A DNA stretch of 64,000 bases, taken from contig NZ_BCFL01000017.1 in NCBI RefSeq assembly GCF_002217755.1, positions 524,442-588,441 of the forward strand. The letters are read 5' to 3'. Made by a program: the position numbers and the translations under genes. Each line of letters starts with the position of its first letter. The first letter of the stretch is position 1. Below are positions 46,444 to 55,578 of this stretch, piece after piece. Under the pieces are notes generated by a model. The model made no database searches. It was not told the origin of the DNA and was given only the letters and a program-made list of their open reading frames with translations. The stretch comes from Streptomyces hyaluromycini. GTDB taxonomy: Bacteria; Actinomycetota; Actinomycetes; Streptomycetales; Streptomycetaceae.

Positions 46444-47637
46444 TCACGCGGTCCGCTCGGCGCCGACTCCCGCCCCTGCCCCCGCTCCGGCGAACATGGC
46501 GATCAGGCCATGGGGTGAGTCGGCGCCGAACATGCGCTCGTGGAGACCGGCCGCGTCGACGGCCTCCGCGGCGCTGCGCGAGAACATGGCCTGCTCGTAC
46601 GCGGTGAGCGCGGCCTCGGTGTCGTCGGGGTGCGCGGCGAGCGCCTTGCCGAGTTCGGCGCCGTCGTACATGGCCAGGTTGGCGCCCTCGCCGTTCGGGA
46701 TCATCAAGTGGGCCGCGTCGCCGAGCAGGGTCACCCCCGGCACCCGGTCCCACCGGTGCCCGGCGGGCAGGGTGTGCAGGGGGCGCAGGACCGGCGCGGT
46801 CTCGCCGTCGGTGATCAGCGCGGTGAGCTCGGGGGCCCAGCCGTCGAACTCCGCCGCGATCCGCCCGGCGACTGCTGCGGCCGGGGCAGCTACGGCGGCC
46901 TGGGCGACCGCGGCCGGATCGGTGAAGCCGGCGGCGGTGAACCACTCCTGCGGCCTGCGCAGCGCCACGTAGGTGTGGAGGGTCCCGCCGGTCTCCCGGT
47001 GGGCCTGGATCCCCTTTCCCGGCGCGAGCGCGAACATCGCCCCGCCGCCGACCGCCTTCGCGGCGGCCGGGTGCCGGAGGTCGGCGTCGAACAGGTAGGT
47101 CTCGACGAACGAGGTGCCGGTGTACTCGGGTACGGCGGCGGACAGCAGCGGCCGCACCCGTGACCACGCGCCGTCCGCGCCGACCAGCAGGCTCGTGGTG
47201 ACGGCGGTGCCGTCGGCGAACGTCACCCCGTGGCGGCCCTCGCCGAGGACGCGGACGCCGCTGAGCTTGCGGCCCCACCGGACGGTGCCGGTCGGCAGCG
47301 ATTCGAGCAGGATCCGGCGCAGCTCGCCGCGCAGCACCTCGGGGCGGCCCCCCGTGCCGTCGTCGGCCTCTTCGAAGAGAACGGTGCCGTCGGCGGCGAG
47401 GGCCCGGGTCGCCTCGCGCCCCTCCAGCACGAGGGCGCGGAACTCCTCGTACAGGCCTGCCTCCCGGAGCGCCGGCTGGCCGTTGTGCTCGTGGATGTCG
47501 AGCATCCCGCCCTGCGGGCGTGCCGTCGCGGAGGCCTCCGCCTCGTAGACGGTGGCCGGGATGCCGTGGACGTGCAGGACGCGGGCGAGCACGAGGCCGC
47601 CGAGTCCGGCTCCGATGATCGTGACGGGCGTGCGCAT
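46444..47637 (-). CDS. TetX-like FAD monooxygenase, 397 aa
   Basis: GxGxxG motif IIGAGLGGLVLARVL, GGMLDIHEHNGQPALREAGL and the GD motif LLGDAAHLMIPNGEGANLA match class A flavin monooxygenases, most like TetX-type enzymes. TetX inactivates tetracycline, but this may use another substrate. ATG at 47637 has GGAGG upstream. It is divergent from a TetR regulator with palindromic operators between, so it is a regulator-enzyme pair. Confidence 0.85.
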   Translation of the reverse strand: MRTPVTIIGAGLGGLVLARVLHVHGIPATVYEAEASATARPQGGMLDIHEHNGQPALREAGLYEEFRALVLEGREATRALAADGTVLFEEADDGTGGRPEVLRGELRRILLESLPTGTVRWGRKLSGVRVLGEGRHGVTFADGTAVTTSLLVGADGAWSRVRPLLSAAVPEYTGTSFVETYLFDADLRHPAAAKAVGGGAMFALAPGKGIQAHRETGGTLHTYVALRRPQEWFTAAGFTDPAAVAQAAVAAPAAAVAGRIAAEFDGWAPELTALITDGETAPVLRPLHTLPAGHRWDRVPGVTLLGDAAHLMIPNGEGANLAMYDGAELGKALAAHPDDTEAALTAYEQAMFSRSAAEAVDAAGLHERMFGADSPHGLIAMFAGAGAGAGVGAERTA

Positions 47638-47679
47638 GGTGACTCCTCCGGGAAGGGGCCGGCCCCTTGGGGCCCGCCT

Positions 47680-47750
47680 TCTGGAACGGCACATCTGGAA
47701 CGGCACATCTGGAACAACATTCCATGCTGGAATGTTGTTCCATGCTGGAA
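47680..47750. promoter_or_regulatory. TetR operator cluster between monooxygenase and regulator
   Basis: TTCCATGCTGGAA occurs at 47720-47732 and again at 47738-47750. Around them GGAACAACATTCCA and TGGAATGTTGTTCC (47711-47741) form a perfect 14-base inverted repeat with a 3-base centre. Half-sites TCTGGAAC lie at about 47680, 47694 and 47708. Confidence 0.85.
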
Positions 47751-47779
47751 CGGCGCTCCAACCATGTCAAGATGGCGCC

Positions 47780-48538
47780 ATGGCAACGCGGACACGCCGG
47801 TCACAGCGGCGCACAGAGGCGCTCTCCCGGGAGCGCATCGTCGAGGCCGCCGTCGAGCTGCTCGACACGGCCGGCGAGAGCGGGCTGACGTTCCGGGCAC
47901 TGACGGAACGCCTCGCCACCGGGCCCGGGGCGATCTACTGGCACGTGGCGAACAAGGACGAGCTGCTCGCCGCCGTCACGGACGCGGTCGTCGCCGCCGC
48001 CGTGGCCGTCGGGCGCACCGCCGGAACCCGGCAGTCGCCGCCCGAGAAGCCCGAGCCCCAGGCCTCGCCGCAGGACGGGATCCGGGGCGTCGCGCTCGGG
48101 CTGTTCGAAGCGATCGAGCGGCATCCGTGGCTGGCGACGCAGCTCGCCGCGCAGCTCTCCCGCAGTCCCTGGGGGACGGTCACGCCGCGGATGTTCGAGA
48201 GCATCGGTCAGCAGGTCCGCGCTCTCGACGTGCCCGAGAGCAGCTGGTTCACGGTGACCTCGGCGCTGGTGCACTACGTCCTCGGCGCCGCCGGCCAGAA
48301 CGCCGCGAACAGCGCGAGCGCCCGCGCCCTCGCACCCGGCGTGGACCGCGCCCGTTTCCTCGACACCGTGTCCACGGCCTGGGAGGAACTCGACCCTGAC
48401 GAGTACCCGTTCACCCGGGCGGTCGCGGACCAGATCCGCGGGCACGACGACCGCGAGCAGTTCCTCGCCGGCATCGATCTCGTCCTCGCCGGCATCACCG
48501 CCACCCAGCGCCGGGAGCCCCGCCCCGGCCAGGAATAG
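47780..48538 (+). CDS. TetR-family regulator (TetR_C_1 type), 252 aa
   Basis: The helix-turn-helix AIYWHVANKDELLAAVTDA and the longer C-terminal domain are those of TetR. The DNA-binding part is at residues 15-65. It is divergent from the TetX-like gene, which it probably represses through the palindromes at 47711-47750. A drug or redox-active ligand is a likely inducer. Confidence 0.9.
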   Translation: MATRTRRSQRRTEALSRERIVEAAVELLDTAGESGLTFRALTERLATGPGAIYWHVANKDELLAAVTDAVVAAAVAVGRTAGTRQSPPEKPEPQASPQDGIRGVALGLFEAIERHPWLATQLAAQLSRSPWGTVTPRMFESIGQQVRALDVPESSWFTVTSALVHYVLGAAGQNAANSASARALAPGVDRARFLDTVSTAWEELDPDEYPFTRAVADQIRGHDDREQFLAGIDLVLAGITATQRREPRPGQE

Positions 48539-48567
48539 CCGTCGGCCCGCCCCACGTTGCCGCGACC

Positions 48568-49443
48568 ATGACGACGAACCCGCCGCGGCCCGAGATCCTG
48601 CGCTACACCGCCTTCTCCAGCTCCCCCGAGGGCGGCAACCCCGCCGGCGTCATGCTGGACGCCACCGGTCTGGACGACGGTGGCATGCTCGCCATCGCCG
48701 CCGAACTCGGCTACTCAGAGTCGGCGTTCCTGACCGCACCCCCGGCGGACCTCGGCGGCCGGGACGGACGGGCGTACACCATCCGCTACTTCAGCCCCAA
48801 GGCCGAGGTGCCGTTCTGCGGGCACGCCACCATCGCGACCGCCGTCGCGCTCGCCGAGCGGACCGGCCCCGGGGAGCTGGTGTTCGCCACCCGTGCGGGC
48901 ACGGTGCCGGTGGCGGTGACGGAGGAGGGCGGGGCGGTCCGGGCCACGCTCACCAGCGTCGAGCCGCACACCGAGGAGATCCCCGACGCCGACCTCGCGG
49001 AGGCGCTCGCCGCGCTCGACTGGCCGGCCACCGATCTCGACCCTGCCTTCCCGCCCCGCATCGCGTTCGCCGGCGCCCGCCATCTCGTGCTCGCGGCGGC
49101 GACCCGCGCCCGCCTCGCGGACCTCGCGTACGACTTCGCGCGCCTCGAAGCGCTGATGCACCGTCTGGACCTGACCACGGTCCAGCTGGTGTGGCGGGAG
49201 TCGGCGACCGTCTTCCACGTCCGTGACCCGTTCCCCGTCGGCGGTGTCGTCGAGGACCCGGCGACCGGCGCCGCGGCCGCCGCGTTCGGCGCGTACGCCC
49301 GTGAGCTCGGCCTGGTCCCCGAGGACGCCGTCCTCACCCTGCACCAGGGCGAGGACCTGGGCCGCCCCGGCGAACTCACGGTGACCCTGCGCGCGGGCGA
49401 CCCGCGCGTCCACGTCGGCGGCACCGGAGCGCGCATCGCCTGA
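48568..49443 (+). CDS. PhzF-family protein, 291 aa
   Basis: The PhzF fold pattern [11 protein letters not shown] early, [19 protein letters not shown] in the middle and [19 protein letters not shown] late shows an isomerase or epimerase-like protein with two symmetric domains. Substrates vary (phenazine precursors, peptidyl or amino acid isomers), so function is open. It is 29 bases after the TetR gene. Confidence 0.88.
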   Translation: MTTNPPRPEILRYTAFSSSPEGGNPAGVMLDATGLDDGGMLAIAAELGYSESAFLTAPPADLGGRDGRAYTIRYFSPKAEVPFCGHATIATAVALAERTGPGELVFATRAGTVPVAVTEEGGAVRATLTSVEPHTEEIPDADLAEALAALDWPATDLDPAFPPRIAFAGARHLVLAAATRARLADLAYDFARLEALMHRLDLTTVQLVWRESATVFHVRDPFPVGGVVEDPATGAAAAAFGAYARELGLVPEDAVLTLHQGEDLGRPGELTVTLRAGDPRVHVGGTGARIA

Positions 49444-49527
49444 GCCGCCGCACCGCCGGGGTCCGGCGCGGCCGCACCACGGATATTCCATGGCACCGCA
49501 GCCGGACCCGGGCGGAGACTCGTCCCC

Positions 49528-50559
49528 ATGACGGACACGCCGGACACGGCGCACGCGGAAGACGGGACGCACGCCGAAGACGCGGCACACGCCGAAGACC
49601 GGACGAACACAGAAGGCGGGACCAACGCGGCGGACGCGGAGCCCGTGGCGTACGCAGCGGCAGCGGACACGGAGCCCGAGCCCGCGGCGGACACAGCCGG
49701 CCCGGCGGACGCAGAGCCCGTGGCGTACGCAGGCGCGGCGGGCGCAGAGCCCGAGGCGGACACAGCCGGCGCGGCGGACGCGGAGCCCGCGGCGGACACA
49801 GCGGCGGCGGACACGGAGCCCGAGCCCGCGGCGGACACAGCCGGCCCGGCGGACGCGGAGCCCGTGGCGTACGCAGGCGCGGCGGGCGCAGAGCCCGTGG
49901 CCGACTCAGCCGGACCGGCGGGCTCCGCAGGGACGCCCCGCGCGCCGGACATGGCGGCCTTCCGGGAAGCTGTCCGCGCATGGGCCGGCGGCGGGTCCGA
50001 GGGGCCCGCGCGGGAACTCGCCGAGCGGCTCGGCGTGCGGGTCGCCGTGCTGCTCGAAGGGCCCAGCGACCTCGCGGCCGTCGATGCGCTGGCCGCCCTG
50101 CGCGGCCGGGACCCGGCGGCCGAAGGGGTCTGTGTGCTGTCGATGGGCGGGGCGATGAACGTCGGCCGTTTCGCCCGCCTCCTCGGGCCGACCGGCCTCG
50201 GCCTGCGCCTGACCGGGCTCTGCGACGAACGCGAACGCCCCTACTACACCCGCGGCCTGGAGCGGGCCGGCGCCGCAGAGCACGGCTTCTTCGTCTGCGC
50301 GGCCGACCTGGAGGACGAGCTGATCCGCGCCCTCGGGCCGCCCCGCGTCGTCGAACTCGTCCGCGCCGAGGGCGACCACCGTGCCCTGCGCACCTTCCTG
50401 AACCAGCCCGCCCAGCAGGGCCGCACCGAGCAGCAGCAGCTGCGCCGCTTCCTCGGTACGACATCGGGCCGCAAGATCCATTACGGCCGGGTACTCGTCG
50501 AGGCCCTGGACCCCGACCGCGTACCCGCACCGCTCGACGCCCTGTTCGCCAGTCTCTGA
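49528..50559 (+). CDS. OLD-family-like TOPRIM protein with Ala/Glu repeat leader, 343 aa
   Basis: The C-terminal 200 residues contain [20 protein letters not shown], a TOPRIM Glu motif, then [33 protein letters not shown] and [17 protein letters not shown], as in stand-alone OLD-like TOPRIM proteins. Those are nucleases or nucleotidyl transferases, often in defence. The N-terminal 140 residues are Ala, Asp, Glu and Pro repeats encoded by two 91-base direct repeats. The real start might be later (for example the Met before [10 protein letters not shown], about codon 142). No ATPase partner lies near. Confidence 0.75.
   Translation: MTDTPDTAHAEDGTHAEDAAHAEDRTNTEGGTNAADAEPVAYAAAADTEPEPAADTAGPADAEPVAYAGAAGAEPEADTAGAADAEPAADTAAADTEPEPAADTAGPADAEPVAYAGAAGAEPVADSAGPAGSAGTPRAPDMAAFREAVRAWAGGGSEGPARELAERLGVRVAVLLEGPSDLAAVDALAALRGRDPAAEGVCVLSMGGAMNVGRFARLLGPTGLGLRLTGLCDERERPYYTRGLERAGAAEHGFFVCAADLEDELIRALGPPRVVELVRAEGDHRALRTFLNQPAQQGRTEQQQLRRFLGTTSGRKIHYGRVLVEALDPDRVPAPLDALFASL
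49663..49897 (+). repeat. Two 91-bp direct repeats in the TOPRIM gene
   Basis: 49663-49753 and 49807-49897 differ by one base and are spaced by 144 bases, an in-frame distance of 48 codons. They encode the Ala/Glu-rich leader and could expand or contract by recombination without frame loss. Confidence 0.85.
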
Positions 50560-50608
50560 ACCTCTTCGGATCTCCGGCCCACTTCGGACCCCTGAACTCC
50601 GGGGATCT

Positions 50609-51463
50609 CTACTCGCCCCCCAGCCCCAACGCCCCCGCCAGCGCCCGGTAGGCCGGCAGCGGGTCGGTGCCGTCGGGGTGCAGCACCTGCAGCGCCACAT
50701 GGTCGGCGCCCGCGTCCAGATGGGCCCGGAGGCCCTTCGCCACCCGGGCCGTGTCGCCGTGCAGGATCAGCGCGTCGAAGAGGCGGTCGCTGCCGCCGTC
50801 CGCGAAGTCGGTGTCGTCGAAGCCGAGGCGGCGCAGGTTGCCGACGTAGTTGGTCAGGCCGAGGTAGCGGCCGAGCGTGGCGTCGCCGATCGCGCGGGCC
50901 CTGGCGGGGTCCGTCTCCAGGACCACCTTCTGTTCGGGGGCGAGGAGGGGGCCGGTGCCGAGGAGGTCGCGGGCCCGGCGGGTGTGCTCGGGGGTGACGA
51001 GGTAGGGGTGGGCGGCCGCCGTGCGGTCGCCGGCCAGACGCAGGACACGGGGGCCGAGGGCCGCAAGCGCCCGGCGGGCGACCGGGACACCGCCGGCGTC
51101 GAGGACGTCCAGGTAGTCGTTGAGGGCCTCGTAGGGCCGTACGAACTCCTTCGTGGCCTCCGGATGGCCCGCGCCGACGCCCAGCAGGAAGCGGTCCGCG
51201 TGGCGTTCGGCGATGCGCCGGTACGAGCGGGCGATCCGGTCGGCCGGGCTGGACCAGATGTTCACGATGCCGGTGGCGACGACCAGGGTCCCGGTGGCAT
51301 CGAGCAGCTGCTCGACCACGGCCAGGTCCGGGTCGGTCACATTGCCGAGCCACAGCGTGCCGTAGCCGAGGCGTTCCAGCTCGGCGGCCAGGCCGGGTTC
51401 CGTCTTGTCGTGGCGCCACACACCGATGGCACCCAGGTCGATCTTGCTGGAGATCTCGTCCAT
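50609..51463 (-). CDS. LLM-class F420-dependent oxidoreductase, 284 aa
   Basis: The bacterial-luciferase-like fold is seen in GTLWLGNVTDPDLAVVEQLL, the conserved FLLGVGAGHPEA loop and the TIM-barrel pattern. Actinobacterial members of this size usually bind coenzyme F420. Substrate unknown. ATG at 51463 is chosen for its typical N-terminus (DEISSKIDLGAIGVWRHD). A longer open frame exists upstream. The gene is convergent with the TOPRIM gene. Confidence 0.85.
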   Translation of the reverse strand: MDEISSKIDLGAIGVWRHDKTEPGLAAELERLGYGTLWLGNVTDPDLAVVEQLLDATGTLVVATGIVNIWSSPADRIARSYRRIAERHADRFLLGVGAGHPEATKEFVRPYEALNDYLDVLDAGGVPVARRALAALGPRVLRLAGDRTAAAHPYLVTPEHTRRARDLLGTGPLLAPEQKVVLETDPARARAIGDATLGRYLGLTNYVGNLRRLGFDDTDFADGGSDRLFDALILHGDTARVAKGLRAHLDAGADHVALQVLHPDGTDPLPAYRALAGALGLGGE

Positions 51464-51585
51464 ACCCCGGACAACCGGCGGGCCTCGGCCGGCTATTCCG
51501 ATCAGCATCGAAATAGCCGACAGCCAGCCATCCGCCGACACACTCTCGTGATCACACTCATGAACTGCCATTACATACATGTCTC

Positions 51586-51632
51586 TTGACGCACCCGCGA
51601 CACCCTCCTAGCTTCGCAGAGAAAGCGCTTTC
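51586..51632 (+). promoter_or_regulatory. Promoter and LacI-type operator of pectate lyase gene
   Basis: TTGACG (51586-51591), 17-base spacer, TAGCTT (51609-51614), then GAAAGCGCTTTC (51621-51632), a perfect palindrome at about +1. The palindrome is of the LacI-family kind, so this is a repressible promoter. Confidence 0.75.
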
Positions 51633-51667
51633 CGCAAGGTCCCCGATGGAGACGAACGGAGACGAAG

Positions 51668-52840
51668 ATGCACGTGAGACCAGTTGTCGCGGCCGTCGGC
51701 CTGCTCGCCGGCACGCTCGTCGCACTCTCCGGCAGCCCCGCGCAGGCCGCGTCCACCGTGCTGTACGTGTCGCCGAGCGGCACCGACGGCGCGGCCGGCA
51801 CCCAGTCCGCGCCGACCACGCTCACCTCGGCGATCAGCCGTATCGCCGCCGGCGGCACGATCTACCTGCGCGGCGGGACGTACGCCTACTCCGCCACCGT
51901 GACCATCCCGGCCGGCTCCAACGGCACCTCGGGCGCGCTCACCACTCTCTCCGCCTACCCGGGCGAGACCCCGGTCCTCGACTTCTCGGCGCAGAGCGAG
52001 AGTTCGTCGAACCGCGGCATCCAGCTCTTCGCCGACTACTGGCACCTGTACGGACTCACGGTCGAGCACGCCGGCGACAACGGCATCTACGTCGGCGGCA
52101 GCCACAACGTCATCGAGCGTGCCGTGACCGCGTACAACCGCGACACGGGGCTCCAGCTCGGCCGGATCTCCTCCAGCACGCCCAGCAGCCAGTGGCCCGC
52201 CGACAACCTCGTCGTCAGCTCGGAGTCGCACGACAACGCGGACAGCGACGGCGAGGACGCGGACGGGTTCGCCAGCAAGTTGACCACCGGGACCGGGAAC
52301 GTCTTCCGGTACGACGTCTCGCACCACAACATCGACGACGGCTGGGACCTGTACACCAAGACCGACACCGGAGCCATCGGGCCGGTCACCGTCGAGTACT
52401 CGCTCTCCTACGGCAACGGCACGCTGAGCGACGGCAGTCAGAGCGGGGACGGCGACCGCAACGGCTACAAGCTCGGCGGCGACGACATCGCCGTCAACCA
52501 CGTGGTGCAGCACGACATCGCCTACGGCAACGGGCACCACGGGTTCACCTACAACAGCAACCCCGGCACGATGACCGTCTCGAACAACGTGGGCATCGAC
52601 AACGCCGAGCGCAACTTCTCCTTCGACAAGGGCACTTCGGTGTTCCGGACCGACACCTCGTGCCGGTTCGCCGTCAGCGGCTCCAACGACAGGACGGTCG
52701 GCGACACCGACAGCTCCGACCAGTTCTGGACGGGCACCAACGGCTCCCGGTGCGCCTCCTACTCGGGCGCCCTCGGCTGGTCCTTCGCCTCCTCCGGCAG
52801 GCTGAACGTCACCTTCGGCGGGACGGTCGTCAACCCCTAG
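51668..52840 (+). CDS. Pectate lyase-like secreted parallel beta-helix protein (PL9 type), 390 aa
   Basis: A signal peptide (about residues 1-28, cleavage AQA-AS) leads into a right-handed beta-helix with many N-x-x-x-x G-x pattern rungs. DADGFASKL and DDGWDLYTKT are PL9 hallmarks with calcium-binding Asp residues. It degrades pectate outside the cell, and plant cell-wall material would be its target. The promoter with LacI-type palindrome directly upstream suggests sugar-induced control, though no LacI gene is near. Confidence 0.85.
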   Translation: MHVRPVVAAVGLLAGTLVALSGSPAQAASTVLYVSPSGTDGAAGTQSAPTTLTSAISRIAAGGTIYLRGGTYAYSATVTIPAGSNGTSGALTTLSAYPGETPVLDFSAQSESSSNRGIQLFADYWHLYGLTVEHAGDNGIYVGGSHNVIERAVTAYNRDTGLQLGRISSSTPSSQWPADNLVVSSESHDNADSDGEDADGFASKLTTGTGNVFRYDVSHHNIDDGWDLYTKTDTGAIGPVTVEYSLSYGNGTLSDGSQSGDGDRNGYKLGGDDIAVNHVVQHDIAYGNGHHGFTYNSNPGTMTVSNNVGIDNAERNFSFDKGTSVFRTDTSCRFAVSGSNDRTVGDTDSSDQFWTGTNGSRCASYSGALGWSFASSGRLNVTFGGTVVNP

Positions 52841-52857
52841 CACCCCGGCACGCGACT

Positions 52858-52894
52858 CGGCCCGGGTATCCACAGGGTGTGGACGCCCGGGCCG
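52858..52894. terminator. Bidirectional terminator between pectate lyase and Ig-repeat genes
   Basis: CGGCCCGGG and CCCGGGCCG form the outer stem, TCCACA and TGTGGA the inner one. The hairpin sits between convergent genes and can serve both. Confidence 0.85.
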
Positions 52895-52913
52895 GACCGG
52901 CCGCGCGCGGGGC

Positions 52914-55448
52914 TCAGTTCCGTACCGTCAGGTACAGCCAACCGCCCCAGGTGTCCGCGTTGCTCGTGTCCTTGGTGCTGTGGACGTACTCCGTCCGCAC
53001 CCGGAACCGCTGGTTCACCGCGTGGGTGAGGATCAGGTGGGTCACGCCGGTGCTGCCCGGGGTCATGGAGAAACAGGAGGACGTGCCGATGGTGTGCCAG
53101 GCGCCGCTGTAGTACTCCTGGGCCTGGAACTTCATGCACTGCCCGGACTTGTCCGGCGTCACCGTGCCGACCACCTGCGGCTGCACGGTGTGGTGGTAGA
53201 CGCGGTAGGCGACCCCGCTGTAGGTGGTGCTGGTGTAGTAACTGCCCAGCTTCTCGGCGATCTTCACCTGGGCGGCGGCGGAGTGCGTGGCCGTCGCGGG
53301 GGCGTAGCGGTAGTCGCCGGCGAAGGACGCCGTGAAGGTGGTGGTGTGGGTGAGCTTGTACGTCGCCTTCAGGTTGCCCTTGCTGTCGACCGTGCCGGTC
53401 TTCAGGAGCGTCTTCCTGCCGCCGGCGGGCGTGGTGTAGAGCGAGACCGTGCGGCCGTTGTAGGTCGTGCCGAGGTGGGCGGTGACGGTAGCCGTGCCGT
53501 CGTACGCGTAGGTGGCCTTGTCGGTGGTGACGGTCACCGTCGACTTGGCGCGGGACACCTGGACGATCGCCGAGGCGGTGGCCGCCTGGTGGGACGCGTC
53601 GCCCGGGTAGCTCACGGTGTAGGTGTCGGCGCCGCCGATGTCCGGGGTGTCCTTGACCGTGATCGTGCCGTCGGCCGCGATCGGTGCGGTCCAGGTCGCC
53701 GGGGTGGTGGCGTGCGCGGCGTCGGTGCGGGTGACGGTGACCGTCTCGCCGGCGGGGTAGGGCGCGTCGCCGAGGGTGCCGGTGAGGGACAGGGCGGCGG
53801 CGCGGGTGGCGGTGGCGGGGGCCTTCAGGGTGAGGGCCGGGGCGTAGGGGGAGATCTGGATGGTCGCGTCGCTGGTGGTCGGCTCGTGGGTGGCGTCGCC
53901 CGCGAAGGAGAGGTGGTAGGTGAAGCGTCCGGCGGCCTTCGGGTCGTCGGTCACCGTGAACTCGGTGGTGGCCGGGTCGACGGTCGCCGACGGGAGCCGG
54001 ACGGTCTCCTGGGTGTCCTCGTTCGTGCGGGTGACGTCGACCTCGGTGCCCTCCCGGAGGCTGCCGAGGCGCAGTTCGGTCGAGAGCGTGTCCCTGAAGA
54101 CGACCGAGTGCGGGGTCGCGGAGTCGAACTCCGGGAAGGCGATGCCCGTGGAGAGCCGGGCCACGTACACCTTCTGGGTGGCGGTGGCGGCGCGGTGGGT
54201 GGCGTCTCCGGCGTACGACACCTGGTAGGTGTACTCGCCCGCGTCCGGCCGGATGTCGCTGATGCCGAACGTGCCGTCGGCGCCGACCGTGACGTCGGGC
54301 AGCGGCTCGCCGTCGCGGGTGACCTGGAGGGCGGCACCGGCCGGGAGGAGGCCCCTGGTGGCGAGGGCGCCGGTGAAGGTGAACTGCTCGGTGGGGGCCG
54401 CGTACTGCGGCGGGTTCAGGGTGAGGGTGGTGTCGGTGAGCTTCGCGGAGCCGAGCACGTCCAGGGCGTAGGCGCCGGAGGAGTCCCGGGTGACGGCGTA
54501 GAGGGTGGTGCCGTCGCCGCCCCAGGTCAGGCCGGCCGGGGCGACGGCGGTGCCGGCGGGGAAGGGGACGTGGTTCTCCGCCAGACCGGAACCGGCGTAG
54601 ACGTAGAGGCCCGCGGTGCCGGCCGAGGCGATCGTCCCGTCGGTGTCGATCGCGAGCGAGGCCGGGCCCACGCCACCGGTGTAGTAGGGGGCGGAGTTGC
54701 CGCTCAGCAGGTCCGAGGTGCGGTAGGTCTCCAGGGCGGGCTGCTGGGTGGCTGCGAGCAGGACCCTGGCGCCGTCGCCGGTGACCTGGAGCCCGGTCGC
54801 GGTGCCGCCGTAGACGTCGGTGTCGGCCTTGGCGGTGGCCGTGCCGGAGGTGACGTCGAAGGTCGCCACGTGGCTGAGGCTCTGCAGTGGCTCCTCGGCG
54901 GCGAGCACTCCGCCGCCGGCCGCGAGCAGCGGCGGGACCGACCAGTGGGAGAGCGAGGGCGTGGACACCGTGCCGGACGCGTCGAGGGAGCCGATCGCGC
55001 CCTTGCCGTCGGCCGTTTCGTAGCCGTACCAGACCTTGCCGCCCGCCACCGCGACGGAGACGGGCGCGCTGCCGGTGCCGGTCGCGTAGCGGGCGGACTC
55101 GGTGAGCGTCGCGGTGTCGACGGCGGCGACCGCGTCTCCGTCGGCGAGGGCCGTGTAGAGGGTCGAACCGTCGGCGGAGAGCGCGAGGCCCGTGGCGCCC
55201 TGCTCGTCGGTGAGGGTGGTGACGGGCGTGCCGGACAGGTCGGTCACCAGGATGCCGGTCGATCCGGCGCCCTGGCTGAAGAAGAGGTGCTGGTGGGCGG
55301 TGTCGGCCACCATGTGCGCGTAGTGCGACAGCGGCAGTGCCGCCGTGCTGTCGGCCAGTGCGGCGGGTGCGGTGAGGCCGACGGTGGCGGTGGTCAGTCC
55401 GGCGACGACGGATATCGCCGCCGAGAGCGAGACCTGCTTGAGGCGCAT
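52914..55448 (-). CDS. Secreted propeller and Ig-repeat protein, 844 aa
   Basis: A signal peptide (about 1-32, cleavage ALA-DS) precedes a WD/NHL-like beta-propeller (about 40-330, with LALSADGSTLYTALADGD), then four or five Ig-like domains of about 90 residues (about 335-690) each ending in the SYAGDATH- or SFAGDATH-type motif, and a C-terminal beta domain with two Cys. No catalytic motif is seen. It is likely a cell-surface or secreted binding protein. Streptomyces genomes carry many such proteins of unknown role. Confidence 0.8.
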   Translation of the reverse strand: MRLKQVSLSAAISVVAGLTTATVGLTAPAALADSTAALPLSHYAHMVADTAHQHLFFSQGAGSTGILVTDLSGTPVTTLTDEQGATGLALSADGSTLYTALADGDAVAAVDTATLTESARYATGTGSAPVSVAVAGGKVWYGYETADGKGAIGSLDASGTVSTPSLSHWSVPPLLAAGGGVLAAEEPLQSLSHVATFDVTSGTATAKADTDVYGGTATGLQVTGDGARVLLAATQQPALETYRTSDLLSGNSAPYYTGGVGPASLAIDTDGTIASAGTAGLYVYAGSGLAENHVPFPAGTAVAPAGLTWGGDGTTLYAVTRDSSGAYALDVLGSAKLTDTTLTLNPPQYAAPTEQFTFTGALATRGLLPAGAALQVTRDGEPLPDVTVGADGTFGISDIRPDAGEYTYQVSYAGDATHRAATATQKVYVARLSTGIAFPEFDSATPHSVVFRDTLSTELRLGSLREGTEVDVTRTNEDTQETVRLPSATVDPATTEFTVTDDPKAAGRFTYHLSFAGDATHEPTTSDATIQISPYAPALTLKAPATATRAAALSLTGTLGDAPYPAGETVTVTRTDAAHATTPATWTAPIAADGTITVKDTPDIGGADTYTVSYPGDASHQAATASAIVQVSRAKSTVTVTTDKATYAYDGTATVTAHLGTTYNGRTVSLYTTPAGGRKTLLKTGTVDSKGNLKATYKLTHTTTFTASFAGDYRYAPATATHSAAAQVKIAEKLGSYYTSTTYSGVAYRVYHHTVQPQVVGTVTPDKSGQCMKFQAQEYYSGAWHTIGTSSCFSMTPGSTGVTHLILTHAVNQRFRVRTEYVHSTKDTSNADTWGGWLYLTVRN

Positions 55449-55578
55449 GGAGCTCCGGGGAACAGGATGGTCGGTGTGCGGGGTGGCCGTGGGACGATAA
55501 CCGGCCCTGATGGCCGGATTGCTGTCCGGAGAACCTGATCTTCACCATGGGCCGGCAAAGACTCGGCTGCCGGACGCC

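Noticed and set aside
46444..47637. TetX-type tetracycline resistance gene
   Set aside because: The fold matches, but the class A monooxygenase family is broad and substrate residues cannot be judged by eye, so resistance is not claimed.
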